Shown here: positions 1 through 8,968 of the stretch, piece by piece | Numbering within the stretch: the stretch's first letter is position 1 | Layout of the letters: each line of letters begins with the position of its first letter | IMG/VR virus record: IMGVR_UViG_3300008110_000020 | Location: 26,663 to 90,662 of that record | Origin: a virus | Reading direction: 5' to 3' (one strand) | DNA length: 64,000 nucleotides | Position numbers and translations under genes: made by a program | The notes under the pieces: model-generated | The model's database searches: none | What the model saw: the letters and a program-made list of their open reading frames with translations, nothing else | What the model was told of the DNA's origin: nothing

Positions 1-1023
1 TCTAACCCGGATGCAAATGAAAACATCACAGTAATTACAAATGATGTTTGGGAAAAGGTTTATGGAAGTCATGATTATAAGACTCATTTATTTAAGTATG
101 ATACACAGGATGAAGCATATCAAACATTTTATAAAAATGCTATTCAAGAAATAGAAAAGAGAAAACAACCCGGTGATATTATTTTGCCTTTCTGGGGATC
201 TGGTGTTCGTCCTATCTGTGATGCCCACCCTGATTTATGTATTATTGAACCAGGCATTGGATATGCAGGTGGTATGTGGTCAGTATTTAAGATCTTTGAA
301 TCATATGCAATTTACCATGCGTACTGCGGTTTAGGTAATGTAAGTATGTGTCGTCAGAGCTGGTATGACCAGGTTATTCCTAATTATTTTGATCTTGACG
401 AATTTGAATATTCAACAAAGAAAGAAGACTACTTCCTTTATGTAGGCCGTGTATATGATGGTAAAGGTGTTAATATTGCAATCCAGGCAACCGAGGCAAT
501 TGGAGCAAAGCTTAAAATAGCCGGACAAATTGGTGATGAATTTTATACAAAGAATCCGTGGCCTAAACACGTTGAATTCATTGGATATGTTGATGCAGAA
601 CAGAGAAAGAATTTAATGAAAGGCGCAATTGCATCATTCTTACCTTCAATGTATGTTGAACCTTTTGGTGGAGTTCAAATTGAAAACCTATTATGTGGTA
701 CTCCAACAATTACGACTGATTGGGGTGCATTTGCTGAAAATAATATTCATGGTGTAACTGGATATCGCTGCCGTTCTTTTGAAGATTTTGTTAAAGCCGC
801 TCGCGATTGCCAAGCTGGTAAAATTAAATCTATCGATTGCCGTAAGCATGGCGAAAACTTCTCTCTTGAGGCAATTGCTCCAAAATATGAAAAATATTTT
901 AGAGAAGCCTTATATGTAACACTAGATAAAGGTTGGTACACAATAGAAGATCCAGAATTATATACTAAAAAATGGGTTGAAAAAATGTATTCTACTAATA
1001 GAGGGAAAAAAAAACCAGAATAG
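1..1023 (+). CDS. Glycosyltransferase (GT4-like), 5' end outside window
   Basis: The frame is open from the first base, so the gene begins left of the window. A TTG at 184 is internal and not a credible start. The visible 340 residues end in a GT-B glycosyltransferase C-terminal domain. This shows a YVGRVYDGKG segment, where group-1 transferases begin the nucleotide-sugar domain, and an E-x7-E motif in EPFGGVQIE. It probably transfers a sugar to DNA, a virion protein or a host glycan; the acceptor cannot be told. It ends in GGG followed by nine A and a TAG, and the next glycosyltransferase segment continues in the -1 frame, so the two may be made as one fused protein. Confidence 0.8.
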   Translation, partial: SNPDANENITVITNDVWEKVYGSHDYKTHLFKYDTQDEAYQTFYKNAIQEIEKRKQPGDIILPFWGSGVRPICDAHPDLCIIEPGIGYAGGMWSVFKIFESYAIYHAYCGLGNVSMCRQSWYDQVIPNYFDLDEFEYSTKKEDYFLYVGRVYDGKGVNIAIQATEAIGAKLKIAGQIGDEFYTKNPWPKHVEFIGYVDAEQRKNLMKGAIASFLPSMYVEPFGGVQIENLLCGTPTITTDWGAFAENNIHGVTGYRCRSFEDFVKAARDCQAGKIKSIDCRKHGENFSLEAIAPKYEKYFREALYVTLDKGWYTIEDPELYTKKWVEKMYSTNRGKKKPE

Positions 1024-1907
1024 CAACATATAATGAGCCCGGTTGGGCTATAGGACGAATTCATACTGGTCTAGGTAATGCTTTATCTGACGAGTATGAA
1101 TTTGTTCATTTTAACTGGTCTAATTCAGACCATGTTAATTATCTTTGGAGAGATGGTGGGTGGAAAGAATTTGATATTATATTAGGTAATGGCACACTAT
1201 CTGCTATAGAAGGACTTCCTAAAGAAGCATATCAAAAAATGGTATGTGCAATATGGTCTATCCCAAATCTTAGTTCTCATTTTAGAGAAAATATTATACC
1301 TAGAGAAGGTATTACCTGGTGTTCTGCTGGCGAAGACTTGCAAAAAGTACTTAAAGAACAGTATAATCTGGACTCCTCTCTTATAATAGCTGGCGTTGAT
1401 TCCAAAGAATTTATTCCTAATCGCAAAGTAACAAAGATTAATAAAGTAGGTCTTAATGGAGCCCCTTTCATAAATCCTGGTTGGGATCAGATAAAAAGAC
1501 CTCATATGTTAGTTAACATTGCAAAAGGTATTGGTGGTGATGCGGTATTTATTCATGGTAAAGACTTAGGCGAATCTCGGACTATGTATAATGATATTGA
1601 TATGTATATTTGTACAAGTACTAATGATAGAGGACCTTATGGAATAGCTGAAGCCGCATTTTGTAAAATTCCTGTATTATCAACTAAAACAGGATTTGCA
1701 AATAAATTTAAGAGTATTAAAACATTTGAAACCGTTGAAGAAGCGGTAAGTATCATAAAAGATTTTAATCTTAATCCAGATAAACTTAAAAAATATACAG
1801 AAGAAGTATATGATGAAATAACTAAGGAACTTAATTGGGATAATGTTGTTAATCAATATTGGAAGACTATCTTTAAGGATAAATTTTTATTAAACAATAG
1901 TAAGTAA
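1002..1907 (+). CDS. Second glycosyltransferase segment, no canonical start codon
   Basis: The frame is open from just after a stop at 999-1001. It encodes a convincing glycosyltransferase N-terminus (RIATYNEPGWAIGRIHTGLG) long before its first ATG at 1239. In those 79 codons there is no ATG, GTG or TTG, so a start at 1239 would delete the N-terminal domain. The C-terminal half has the GT4-like DRGPYGIAEAAFCKIPVLST segment. The A9 run at 1006-1014, shared with the end of the upstream gene, would join both frames by a -1 slip. A single-base homopolymer error in the assembly is the alternative. The coordinates given are the open frame, not a known translation start. Confidence 0.6.
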   Translation, partial: REKKTRIATYNEPGWAIGRIHTGLGNALSDEYEFVHFNWSNSDHVNYLWRDGGWKEFDIILGNGTLSAIEGLPKEAYQKMVCAIWSIPNLSSHFRENIIPREGITWCSAGEDLQKVLKEQYNLDSSLIIAGVDSKEFIPNRKVTKINKVGLNGAPFINPGWDQIKRPHMLVNIAKGIGGDAVFIHGKDLGESRTMYNDIDMYICTSTNDRGPYGIAEAAFCKIPVLSTKTGFANKFKSIKTFETVEEAVSIIKDFNLNPDKLKKYTEEVYDEITKELNWDNVVNQYWKTIFKDKFLLNNSK

Positions 1908-1910
1908 TTT

Positions 1911-1925
1911 GCATATAAAAATAAA
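1911..1925 (+). promoter_or_regulatory. CATATAAAAATAAA start-proximal element (uvsX)
   Basis: GCATATAAAAATAAA ends five bases before the uvsX start codon. The same element occurs before gp44, gp39 and the thymidylate kinase-like gene. It may be a promoter giving nearly leaderless mRNA, or a translation enhancer. Confidence 0.5.
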
Positions 1926-1930
1926 AGAAT

Positions 1931-3130
1931 ATGAGTAAAGAATTTTCATTCGACGATTTAAACAAGGAAATGTCAAAACACTCTCAGTATGGAGACACTC
2001 TTGATAAATCAACAGTATCAGAAATTGATCACTTCATCCCAACTGGCAATTTTAATCTTAATGCATGTTTAACCGGCTCCTTTAGTGGCGGATATCCTAA
2101 TAACAGAGCAGTTGCATTAGCCGGACCATCAGGAACTGGAAAAACATTCCTTCTTCTTAATGCAATTAAACAGGCTCAACTTATGGGTTATAGTATTGTA
2201 TTTTACGATTCTGAAAATGCAGTAGATCGTGACCTAGTTGAAAAGTTTGGAATTGATCCTTCAAAATTCCGCTATGAACCGTGTAATACTGTTCAAGAAT
2301 TTAGAAGTTCGGTAACTGCATTAACTGACCTATTAATTGAACAAAAAAGTAAAGGAGTAGAATTACCAAAGATTCTTATTGCATTGGATTCTGCCGGTAA
2401 CCTTGCTACACAAAAAGAAATTGATGATGCCAAGAGTGGATCTGATAAAGCAGATATGACCCGTGCTAAATTATTGAAATCTGCATTTCGTATTCTTATG
2501 ACTAAATTAGGTATCTGTAAGATTCCTTTCTTATTCACTAACCACACATACCAAACACAAGACCTATTTTCACAAACGGTTTCAGGTGGTGGTACCGGTC
2601 CGGAATATGCTGCATCAATCATTCTTTTCTTAGGTAAGGCAAAACTTAAAGAAGGTACAGAACAAACTGGTATTGTTGTAACTGCTAAACCTAATAAGAA
2701 CCGTTTTGCAAAACCTTCTCCAATTAAATTCCACATTTCATTTAGTAAAGGAATGAATCCTTATATTGGATTAGAGGAATATATTAGTTGGGATAATTGC
2801 GGTATTGAAAAAGGAAGATTCATTACAGAAGGTCAATATGAAAAACTAACTGAAGCAGGTAAAACTGAATGTCGTCAACATATTTATAACAGAGACGGTA
2901 AAGAAGTAACCGTTTATTTTCAACCTTCAGCAACCGCTCGTAAATTAGCAGTTGCCCATCTTAATGACCTAGTTGAACTAAATGAATTATTTACGCCTAG
3001 AGTAATCACACAAGATGTTCTTGATCGTTTAGAACCTATTGTTAATGCTAAGTTCTGTTATGGAACTGATGATGTAGATCTTGGTAACCTAACTGAAATT
3101 CTTTCTGAACATGCTGAAGAAAACGCTTAA
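1931..3130 (+). CDS. uvsX: UvsX-like RecA-family recombinase
   Basis: A 399-residue strand-exchange protein; T4 UvsX is about 390. The Walker A motif GPSGTGKT lies at residues 65-72 and a Walker B-like ILIALDSAG near 148-156, followed by RecA-like L1/L2-type segments (FLFTNHTYQTQ and SGGGTGPEYA). It should form filaments on single-stranded DNA for recombination-dependent replication and repair, with the gp46/47 nuclease and gp41 helicase encoded downstream. The start follows a CATATAAAAATAAA element and no Shine-Dalgarno sequence. Its 3' end overlaps the next gene by 20 bases. Confidence 0.93.
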   Translation: MSKEFSFDDLNKEMSKHSQYGDTLDKSTVSEIDHFIPTGNFNLNACLTGSFSGGYPNNRAVALAGPSGTGKTFLLLNAIKQAQLMGYSIVFYDSENAVDRDLVEKFGIDPSKFRYEPCNTVQEFRSSVTALTDLLIEQKSKGVELPKILIALDSAGNLATQKEIDDAKSGSDKADMTRAKLLKSAFRILMTKLGICKIPFLFTNHTYQTQDLFSQTVSGGGTGPEYAASIILFLGKAKLKEGTEQTGIVVTAKPNKNRFAKPSPIKFHISFSKGMNPYIGLEEYISWDNCGIEKGRFITEGQYEKLTEAGKTECRQHIYNRDGKEVTVYFQPSATARKLAVAHLNDLVELNELFTPRVITQDVLDRLEPIVNAKFCYGTDDVDLGNLTEILSEHAEENA

Positions 3131-3410
3131 TACTGCTAAACTTAAGGTTAAGTATGTATTAGGCAATCACACGGCATTATCAGGATATCCCGATCCTGAA
3201 GATGTAATCTTTGAATTAATTAGAGATTATTGTGGTAAAGTTGCAAAGGAGATTAAATTCACTAATGTTTCTTTACAAAAGAAATACAGTTTAACCGAAG
3301 AACAGACCTCCACTATAATAGAGAGATTAGTTGCAGATAAAATTTTAGGAGAAGTTAATTCCACCTCGGCATATGTAACATACGAGGTACTTAAAAATCC
3401 TTATGAATAA
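3111..3410 (+). CDS. Hypothetical protein, possible winged-helix fold
   Basis: A 99-residue protein starting 20 bases inside the 3' end of uvsX, so probably translationally coupled to it. I do not recognise a family. Residues 45-85 (VSLQKKYSLTEEQTSTIIER) read like a helix-turn-helix or winged-helix segment. The position between uvsX and the gp41 helicase suggests a replication or recombination accessory role, but that is context only. Confidence 0.6.
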   Translation: MLKKTLNTAKLKVKYVLGNHTALSGYPDPEDVIFELIRDYCGKVAKEIKFTNVSLQKKYSLTEEQTSTIIERLVADKILGEVNSTSAYVTYEVLKNPYE

Positions 3411-3443
3411 AACTAAGTCAACTATTTTCATAAAAAAATAAAC

Positions 3444-4730
3444 ATGTATTCAGGCGTAGATCACGAAAAAATATTCTTTAACTATTTTATAAATAAGCCT
3501 CATTACCTTAAGTCGGTAAAACCAGGTTTCTTTTCTAATAGTGATGTAGATCATCTTGCAAAATTAGCAAAAGATTTTCATACCAAATTTGGAGAAAGTC
3601 CATCAAAGGATCAAATGAAAGCTTTAGTTAAAGATGATCCTAATGAAATTTCCGATGAAATCGTTTCTGCGGTTTATTCAATAAACATTAATGAGTATGA
3701 TCAGGATTGGATAAAAAGAACCAGTGAATCATGGATTAAATGGAAACATTTTGATAAGCAATTGGTTAAAACAATTGAATATGTAAAAACACAAGATGTA
3801 TCACCTGATAATGTTGAAGATATTGTAACCAGAGCAATTGGTATGATATCAGGAGAAGGTTCATTAAGTTTTGATTCTGATATAGGTTTAGACTTCTTTA
3901 ATCCTGAACATCACATACAGCGAAAGAATAAGAAACTAGAAACAGGTTGGACTTTTATTGATAATGTATCAGGTGGTGGTTATGATCCTAAATCATTAGT
4001 AATATATGCAGGTGAACAAAACGTAGGTAAGTCTATTTGGTTGGCAAATGATGCTGCTAACTTTGTAAGGATGGGTCATAATGTAGTATTCATTACTGCT
4101 GAAATGTCTGCACAAAAAGTTCTTAAAAGAATTGGTGCTAACCTTTTAGATATTCCTATGATGGAGTATGATCAAAAATCAGTTAATCGTGATTTTATGA
4201 AACGCCGATTAGAAAAGATATCTCGCGGTTTATTACCACCAGGAAAACTTTTTATTAAGGAATTTCCAACATCACAAGGTTCTGTTCTTGATATAGAAGC
4301 CTATCTTAAAGAATTACAAGAATCACAAGATCATAAAGTTAATGTTTTGGTAGTTGACTACATTAACATTTTATCTAACTATCGCAATCCTAATACTGAA
4401 AATACCTATATGAAGATTAAGCAAATCGCTGAAGATCTTAGGGCATTGGCAGTAAAGAGAGATATGTTAGTAATCTCTGCAACACAGCTTAATCGTGGTG
4501 CCTGGGATTCAACTGAAATTAAAATGGAAAACATTGCTGAATCTGCAGGTCTTGCCCATACCGCCGATGTAATGTATGCTCTTATTCAAGATAGTATGAT
4601 GCATGCAAATCGTGAGTATTGGTTAAAGGTTCTAAAAATTCGTGATGGTCAAGGAAAAGGCAGCCGATGCAGATTTAATATAAACTATGATAACATGCGC
4701 CTTACCGAAACTGATGATATAACACATTAA
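3444..4730 (+). CDS. gp41: Replicative DNA helicase, gp41/DnaB-like
   Basis: A 428-residue hexameric helicase of the DnaB/T4 gp41 family. The N-terminal ~150 residues form the helical domain. The RecA-like motor has Walker A GEQNVGKS at 190-197, Walker B VLVVDYINIL at 301-310 and the DnaB motif ISATQLNRGAWDS. It unwinds the lagging-strand template at the fork, normally with a gp61 primase (not in this window). It follows a CATAAAAAAATAAAC leader and is followed after five bases by a hypothetical gene, consistent with one replication operon from uvsX to gp46. Confidence 0.92.
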   Translation: MYSGVDHEKIFFNYFINKPHYLKSVKPGFFSNSDVDHLAKLAKDFHTKFGESPSKDQMKALVKDDPNEISDEIVSAVYSININEYDQDWIKRTSESWIKWKHFDKQLVKTIEYVKTQDVSPDNVEDIVTRAIGMISGEGSLSFDSDIGLDFFNPEHHIQRKNKKLETGWTFIDNVSGGGYDPKSLVIYAGEQNVGKSIWLANDAANFVRMGHNVVFITAEMSAQKVLKRIGANLLDIPMMEYDQKSVNRDFMKRRLEKISRGLLPPGKLFIKEFPTSQGSVLDIEAYLKELQESQDHKVNVLVVDYINILSNYRNPNTENTYMKIKQIAEDLRALAVKRDMLVISATQLNRGAWDSTEIKMENIAESAGLAHTADVMYALIQDSMMHANREYWLKVLKIRDGQGKGSRCRFNINYDNMRLTETDDITH

Positions 4731-4735
4731 CATTT

Positions 4736-5170
4736 ATGCAACACGACAAGATTTTCAATAATTCATACGGCGAACAGGATCCGTCTGAAAATAAGATAAC
4801 ATTTAATGTTTCTAATACCTATGGTGATAACATGGACCCTGATGATAAGATGCATTATAATATGCTATTTTCAAAAGTGGATTCCTTAATTCGTGGTAGT
4901 GAATTCGAACATCTTAATATGGTAACTAAAGATGGCGTAATTAAGAAACTTAATAAGGTTCAGATTAATAAGATCTATTTTCATATCATTGAACATTTAG
5001 GTACTTCATATACCAGAGTTGATCTATTTAGTGTTATATCAGATTACTTTGATGTTTTTCCTAATAAGTTCTATAACTCATTATCAAATAAATTCAAGGA
5101 TGAATTAATTAAGGAACTTGATGATAAGTATAATATTTTAGAAAAACGAAAGATAAGAAAATTATTTTAA
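4736..5170 (+). CDS. Hypothetical protein in replication operon
   Basis: A 144-residue charged, probably mostly helical protein with no motif I recognise. It sits five bases after gp41 and one base before gp47, so it is very likely co-transcribed with them. Helicase loader or recombination mediator roles would fit by position only. The C-terminus is lysine and arginine rich (EKRKIRKLF), which might touch nucleic acid. Confidence 0.65.
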   Translation: MQHDKIFNNSYGEQDPSENKITFNVSNTYGDNMDPDDKMHYNMLFSKVDSLIRGSEFEHLNMVTKDGVIKKLNKVQINKIYFHIIEHLGTSYTRVDLFSVISDYFDVFPNKFYNSLSNKFKDELIKELDDKYNILEKRKIRKLF

Positions 5171-5171
5171 T

Positions 5172-6260
5172 ATGAGTAGAGTTTGGATGATAAGTGATAC
5201 ACACCTTGGCTGCAGATCTAATTCTGTTCTGTGGCTTGGTATCATTGAAGATTATTTCTTTAACTTTTTTATTCCTCTTGTAAAGAAAGAGTATAAACAG
5301 GGCGATGTTCTTTTTCACTTAGGTGATGTATTTGATAACCGCCAAAGTTTAAACCTAGCTGCTCAAGATTTAGGCATACGAGTTTTTGAAGAACTCTCAA
5401 AAATATTCCCAGAAATACATATCATAGTTGGTAATCATGATATCATGAGAAAGAATTCAAATGATATATCTTCTGTTGATTGCCTTAAGTATATTCCTAA
5501 TGTTACTGTACATAAAGAACCTAAGATTTTGGAATATGACGGTGCTACTTGTCTTCTAATGCCTTGGCGTAGAAATGCTGAACATGAAAAAGAAACTCTA
5601 TCTTCAATTAAGAAGAAGATTGATTATATGTTTTGTCATACGGAAACCCAAGGGGTACAAACTAGCCCTAGCACAAAACATCTCCACGAAGGTGGAAATG
5701 ATCTAAGTACATTTAAAAGATTTAAGAGGGTTTATTCTGGTCATATTCATTATCGTCAAGAAAAAGAAAACTTTATTTTGGTAGGTAATCCATATCAAAT
5801 GACAAGATCCGACCGTGGAAATATTAAAGGAATATATCTACTAGATCTTAAGACTGGTAATCATGAATTTATCCAGAATGAGAGATCACCTATCTTTATT
5901 CGGTATTATATAAATGATATTCTAGAGAGGCGTATGGAGGATATACTTAATGAAATTAAAGATAATTTTGTTGATATTAATATTCCATCCAACGTTCTAG
6001 GTAAGTATAATATTAATAAGTTTATGGATTTTATGGATGGATATGCCAAGAATCTAGAACCTAAGATATACGATGAAGAAAATCCAATCGAATTAGATGA
6101 CGATGTACAGTCTTCTGACTTTAATGGAGAATTTAATTTAATGACAATTGCTGCTGACTTTATAAATGGTTTAGGTTATGATGATGACCTAAAAGAAAGA
6201 CTTATTAAGTCAGTATCTGAATTGTATAAACAAACATTAGCACCTTCTTATGAGGATTAA
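5172..6260 (+). CDS. gp47: Recombination endonuclease subunit gp47 (SbcD/Mre11-like)
   Basis: A 362-residue metallophosphoesterase. All expected metal motifs are visible: SDTHLG at 8-13, HLGDVFDN at 49-56, VGNHD at 86-90, and SGHIHYRQ near 190. With gp46 it forms the Mre11-Rad50-type complex that processes DNA ends and makes 3' single-stranded tails for UvsX. The stop overlaps the gp46 start by 11 bases, typical of coupled expression of the two subunits. Confidence 0.92.
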   Translation: MSRVWMISDTHLGCRSNSVLWLGIIEDYFFNFFIPLVKKEYKQGDVLFHLGDVFDNRQSLNLAAQDLGIRVFEELSKIFPEIHIIVGNHDIMRKNSNDISSVDCLKYIPNVTVHKEPKILEYDGATCLLMPWRRNAEHEKETLSSIKKKIDYMFCHTETQGVQTSPSTKHLHEGGNDLSTFKRFKRVYSGHIHYRQEKENFILVGNPYQMTRSDRGNIKGIYLLDLKTGNHEFIQNERSPIFIRYYINDILERRMEDILNEIKDNFVDINIPSNVLGKYNINKFMDFMDGYAKNLEPKIYDEENPIELDDDVQSSDFNGEFNLMTIAADFINGLGYDDDLKERLIKSVSELYKQTLAPSYED

Positions 6261-7917
6261 TAAAGTAGAGTTTAAGAATTTTGCAAGTTACGGTAATAGA
6301 AAGCAGGTAATTGAATTTGATAAAGAACAAAGCGATCTTTATCTAGTATTAGGCGGTAACGGTGCTGGAAAGAGTACCTTAGCCAAAGTAATTACCTATC
6401 TATGTTATGGTAGAGTTGAAGGGGCAAATCTTAAAGACCTTCCTAATCGTGTTAACGGAAATCTTTGGGGAAAAATCTGGATTGAAAGTAAAGGAAATCA
6501 AATTGAGATTGAAAGAGGAGTATCTCCAGGAATATTTAATGTTTCAATAAATGGAACCGAATATGATGTTGCAGGTAAGTCCAATTTACAAGAGTTTTTA
6601 GAATCCGAGATTTATGAAATTCCTTATCATGTATTTAAGAATGTTATCATCTTATCTGTAAATGATTTTAAGTCTTTTATTACAATGTCTCCATTTGATA
6701 AGAAACAGATCATTGATAGGATATTTGGTTTCTCTGTAATCAATCAGATGAGAGAATTGGTAAAGAATAAGAGAAAGTTAATCATAGATGAAATTAGAAC
6801 CTTTGATGATGAAATCAGAACACTTGAAGAATCTATCCAATCTGTCTTACTTAAAATAGAACAATACGAAGAAGCATCAAAAGAAAAAGATGCCAATAAA
6901 GTAGCTGAACTTAAAAAGAAATTAGTTTCTCTTAATGAAATGAGAAAGAAACTAAAGGATGCCAATGATAAGACCAAGGTAAGAATTGATGAAAACGATA
7001 AAAAATATAAAACTAAATCTTCAAAAGAAACTGAATTAAAATCTGAGATTAATGCGGTTAAAAAAGGATTAGAGCTTTATGAAAATAATACATGCCCAAC
7101 ATGTAACTCTCCTCTTGATTCAGAATTTCATCAACATATTAAAAAGGAAAAGCAGGATCTTTTAGAAACATTAAATGCTAAGTATCAAAAGATACAAGAT
7201 GAGGTTGCAAAAATTGATGATTCTTTAACCACACTCAGGGAACAGGGTAGACAAATCCATGTAAAGGTTGGTCAATTGGAATCCCAAATGAATACCTTAA
7301 AGAATGAGATTATTGAATTAGCCGAAAAGGATGATTCATCTTCTGGGCATCTTAAAGAACTTATAAAAGAATTTAAGGAAAAGAAAGAAGAAAAGGGTCA
7401 GGTAAAACTTAAGAGCGAAGGCGAAGACTATTACTTAAGTATTCTTGAAACTCTTATGGGTGATGATGGAATTAAAAACTTGGCAGTTAGGTCCATTCTA
7501 CCATCCTTTAACAATAATATCCTTGTTATGGCAAAGGAAATGGGTATACCGTTTGGGATCCGTTTTGACGATAAATTTAATTGTACTATCCATCATTTAG
7601 GTCAGGAGATTAGTCCTAAAACCTTAAGTACTGGAGAAAAGAAAAAAGTTGATTTTGTAATTATCATGGCTTTAATTAAAATGATTAAGGTTAGATTCTC
7701 TAGTCTTAACATCTTATTCCTGGATGAAATCTTTTCTTCAATTGATGCTGATGGTGTTTATCATATCGTAAATATTCTTCATGAAACGATACAAGAGATT
7801 GGGTTAAACACATTTGTTATTAATCATACCGTCCTGCCAAGTGAATATTTTGATAAGAAGTTGGAAATTACAAAGGATGGCGGCTTTTCTGAGTTTACAA
7901 TTGAAAGCATTAAATAA
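6250..7917 (+). CDS. gp46: Recombination endonuclease subunit gp46 (SbcC/Rad50-like)
   Basis: A 555-residue SMC-type ATPase. The N-terminal Walker A is GGNGAGKST at 35-43. A long coiled coil follows, broken by a zinc hook CPTC near 282-285. Then come the ABC signature LSTGEKKKV and a C-terminal Walker B LFLDEIFSSID. It partners gp47 to resect DNA ends. The length matches T4 gp46 (about 560), so the coiled coil is short compared with cellular Rad50. Confidence 0.93.
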   Translation: MRINKVEFKNFASYGNRKQVIEFDKEQSDLYLVLGGNGAGKSTLAKVITYLCYGRVEGANLKDLPNRVNGNLWGKIWIESKGNQIEIERGVSPGIFNVSINGTEYDVAGKSNLQEFLESEIYEIPYHVFKNVIILSVNDFKSFITMSPFDKKQIIDRIFGFSVINQMRELVKNKRKLIIDEIRTFDDEIRTLEESIQSVLLKIEQYEEASKEKDANKVAELKKKLVSLNEMRKKLKDANDKTKVRIDENDKKYKTKSSKETELKSEINAVKKGLELYENNTCPTCNSPLDSEFHQHIKKEKQDLLETLNAKYQKIQDEVAKIDDSLTTLREQGRQIHVKVGQLESQMNTLKNEIIELAEKDDSSSGHLKELIKEFKEKKEEKGQVKLKSEGEDYYLSILETLMGDDGIKNLAVRSILPSFNNNILVMAKEMGIPFGIRFDDKFNCTIHHLGQEISPKTLSTGEKKKVDFVIIMALIKMIKVRFSSLNILFLDEIFSSIDADGVYHIVNILHETIQEIGLNTFVINHTVLPSEYFDKKLEITKDGGFSEFTIESIK

Positions 7918-7941
7918 ATAATAGTAAATAATCACTACTAA

Positions 7942-8922
7942 ATGTCTGCTTATAACCAGGAATTTAATAAAGACAACACAATATTACGATATGTAACTGT
8001 AGCTACTCTTGCTGAATTAAGAAATAAAGTTTACTATTATAATCAGATTGATGAGGATACTGTACAAAAGGTAAATGTACCTTTCTATTATTCTGTTACG
8101 GGTGATGATCGGTTTCTGGCAGATAACTTCTTATATGATGCTATTGCAGAAGGTAAAGCTATAGGAGATTATGAAGTTGTACCAAGAGGTGTACTTCAAT
8201 TAAATTCTCTTTCAATTGATTCAGGCGCCCAGACAAATAAATTTATTAGAGGTGAATTTGTCAGAGAGTGGAACGGCGTCTTAAAAAGATTTTCACTAGA
8301 GACAAACTTTTTACCTCTTACTATGACATTTGGAGTAACTGTTGTTTGTTCCAATAATCTTGAAATGTTAAAGGTTACCGAATCAATTTTATCAAAACTC
8401 TATAAGACAACTCTTTATAGTGTTGATTTAGGTATGACAAGAGTTCAGGCTGGTATGTCAGTTCCTGAAGACTATAGCCAAGATCGTCTCTTTGAATTTG
8501 CCCTTAACGATAAGAAAGAATTTAATGTAACCTTTGATTTGGAAGTTAAATCATTTATGCCATGTTTTGAAAATGGTGTTCTCTTATCAGAGGTTGATCT
8601 AATAGCCAGAGATTCAATTCAGAGTAACCCTGATGCCGAAGGTGTTGGTCTATTTAGAACTGGACCAAATGGAGATATTGGAATATCATTTGGTGGTGTA
8701 TTCCAGAAATTTGAATACACAATTGATAACATTGCAAAGATTGCTCCAGAAAATGTATTATCCAATAAGCAGTATGTTAATCCTTCTGATATTAATCGTG
8801 GAGGACCTTATATAGAAACTGAAACGACTTCTGCCAACTTTGACTTTGATGCTAAAAAATATGATGATTTAGAGGCACCAGAGAGTAAAGAATACAGAAA
8901 TGCAGAAGATGACGAAGGATAA
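7942..8922 (+). CDS. gp15: Tail sheath stabiliser/completion protein, gp15-like
   Basis: A 326-residue protein with the layout of T4 gp15. It has an N-terminal LRYVTVATLAELRNKVYYY segment, then VPFYYSV, an internal PRGVLQLNSLSI segment, PLTMTFGVTVVC, and EMLKVTESILSKLY followed by a beta-rich half. In T4, gp15 caps the tail tube and sheath and joins tail to head. The acidic C-terminal ~50 residues look disordered. Assignment rests on pattern rather than a catalytic signature, so it is moderate. It begins the virion block after gp46. Confidence 0.6.
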   Translation: MSAYNQEFNKDNTILRYVTVATLAELRNKVYYYNQIDEDTVQKVNVPFYYSVTGDDRFLADNFLYDAIAEGKAIGDYEVVPRGVLQLNSLSIDSGAQTNKFIRGEFVREWNGVLKRFSLETNFLPLTMTFGVTVVCSNNLEMLKVTESILSKLYKTTLYSVDLGMTRVQAGMSVPEDYSQDRLFEFALNDKKEFNVTFDLEVKSFMPCFENGVLLSEVDLIARDSIQSNPDAEGVGLFRTGPNGDIGISFGGVFQKFEYTIDNIAKIAPENVLSNKQYVNPSDINRGGPYIETETTSANFDFDAKKYDDLEAPESKEYRNAEDDEG

Positions 8923-8939
8923 TAACTTTAGGATCTTAG

Positions 8940-8950
8940 AATATATAAAA
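8940..8950 (+). promoter_or_regulatory. Late-type promoter TATATAAA
   Basis: AATATATAAAA lies 18 bases before the ATG at 8969. It argues for that ATG rather than the in-frame one at 8900, which would put the element inside the gene. Confidence 0.6.
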
Positions 8951-8968
8951 CAAATAAAATCATCAAAT

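Noticed and set aside
184-1023. A TTG-started glycosyltransferase gene
   Set aside because: The frame is open and coding from base 1, so the true start is outside the window.
1239-1907. ATG at 1239 as the start of the second glycosyltransferase
   Set aside because: 79 upstream in-frame codons encode an obvious conserved N-terminus.
2293-2736. A 147-codon minus-strand frame opposite uvsX
   Set aside because: Antisense shadow of a well-supported gene.
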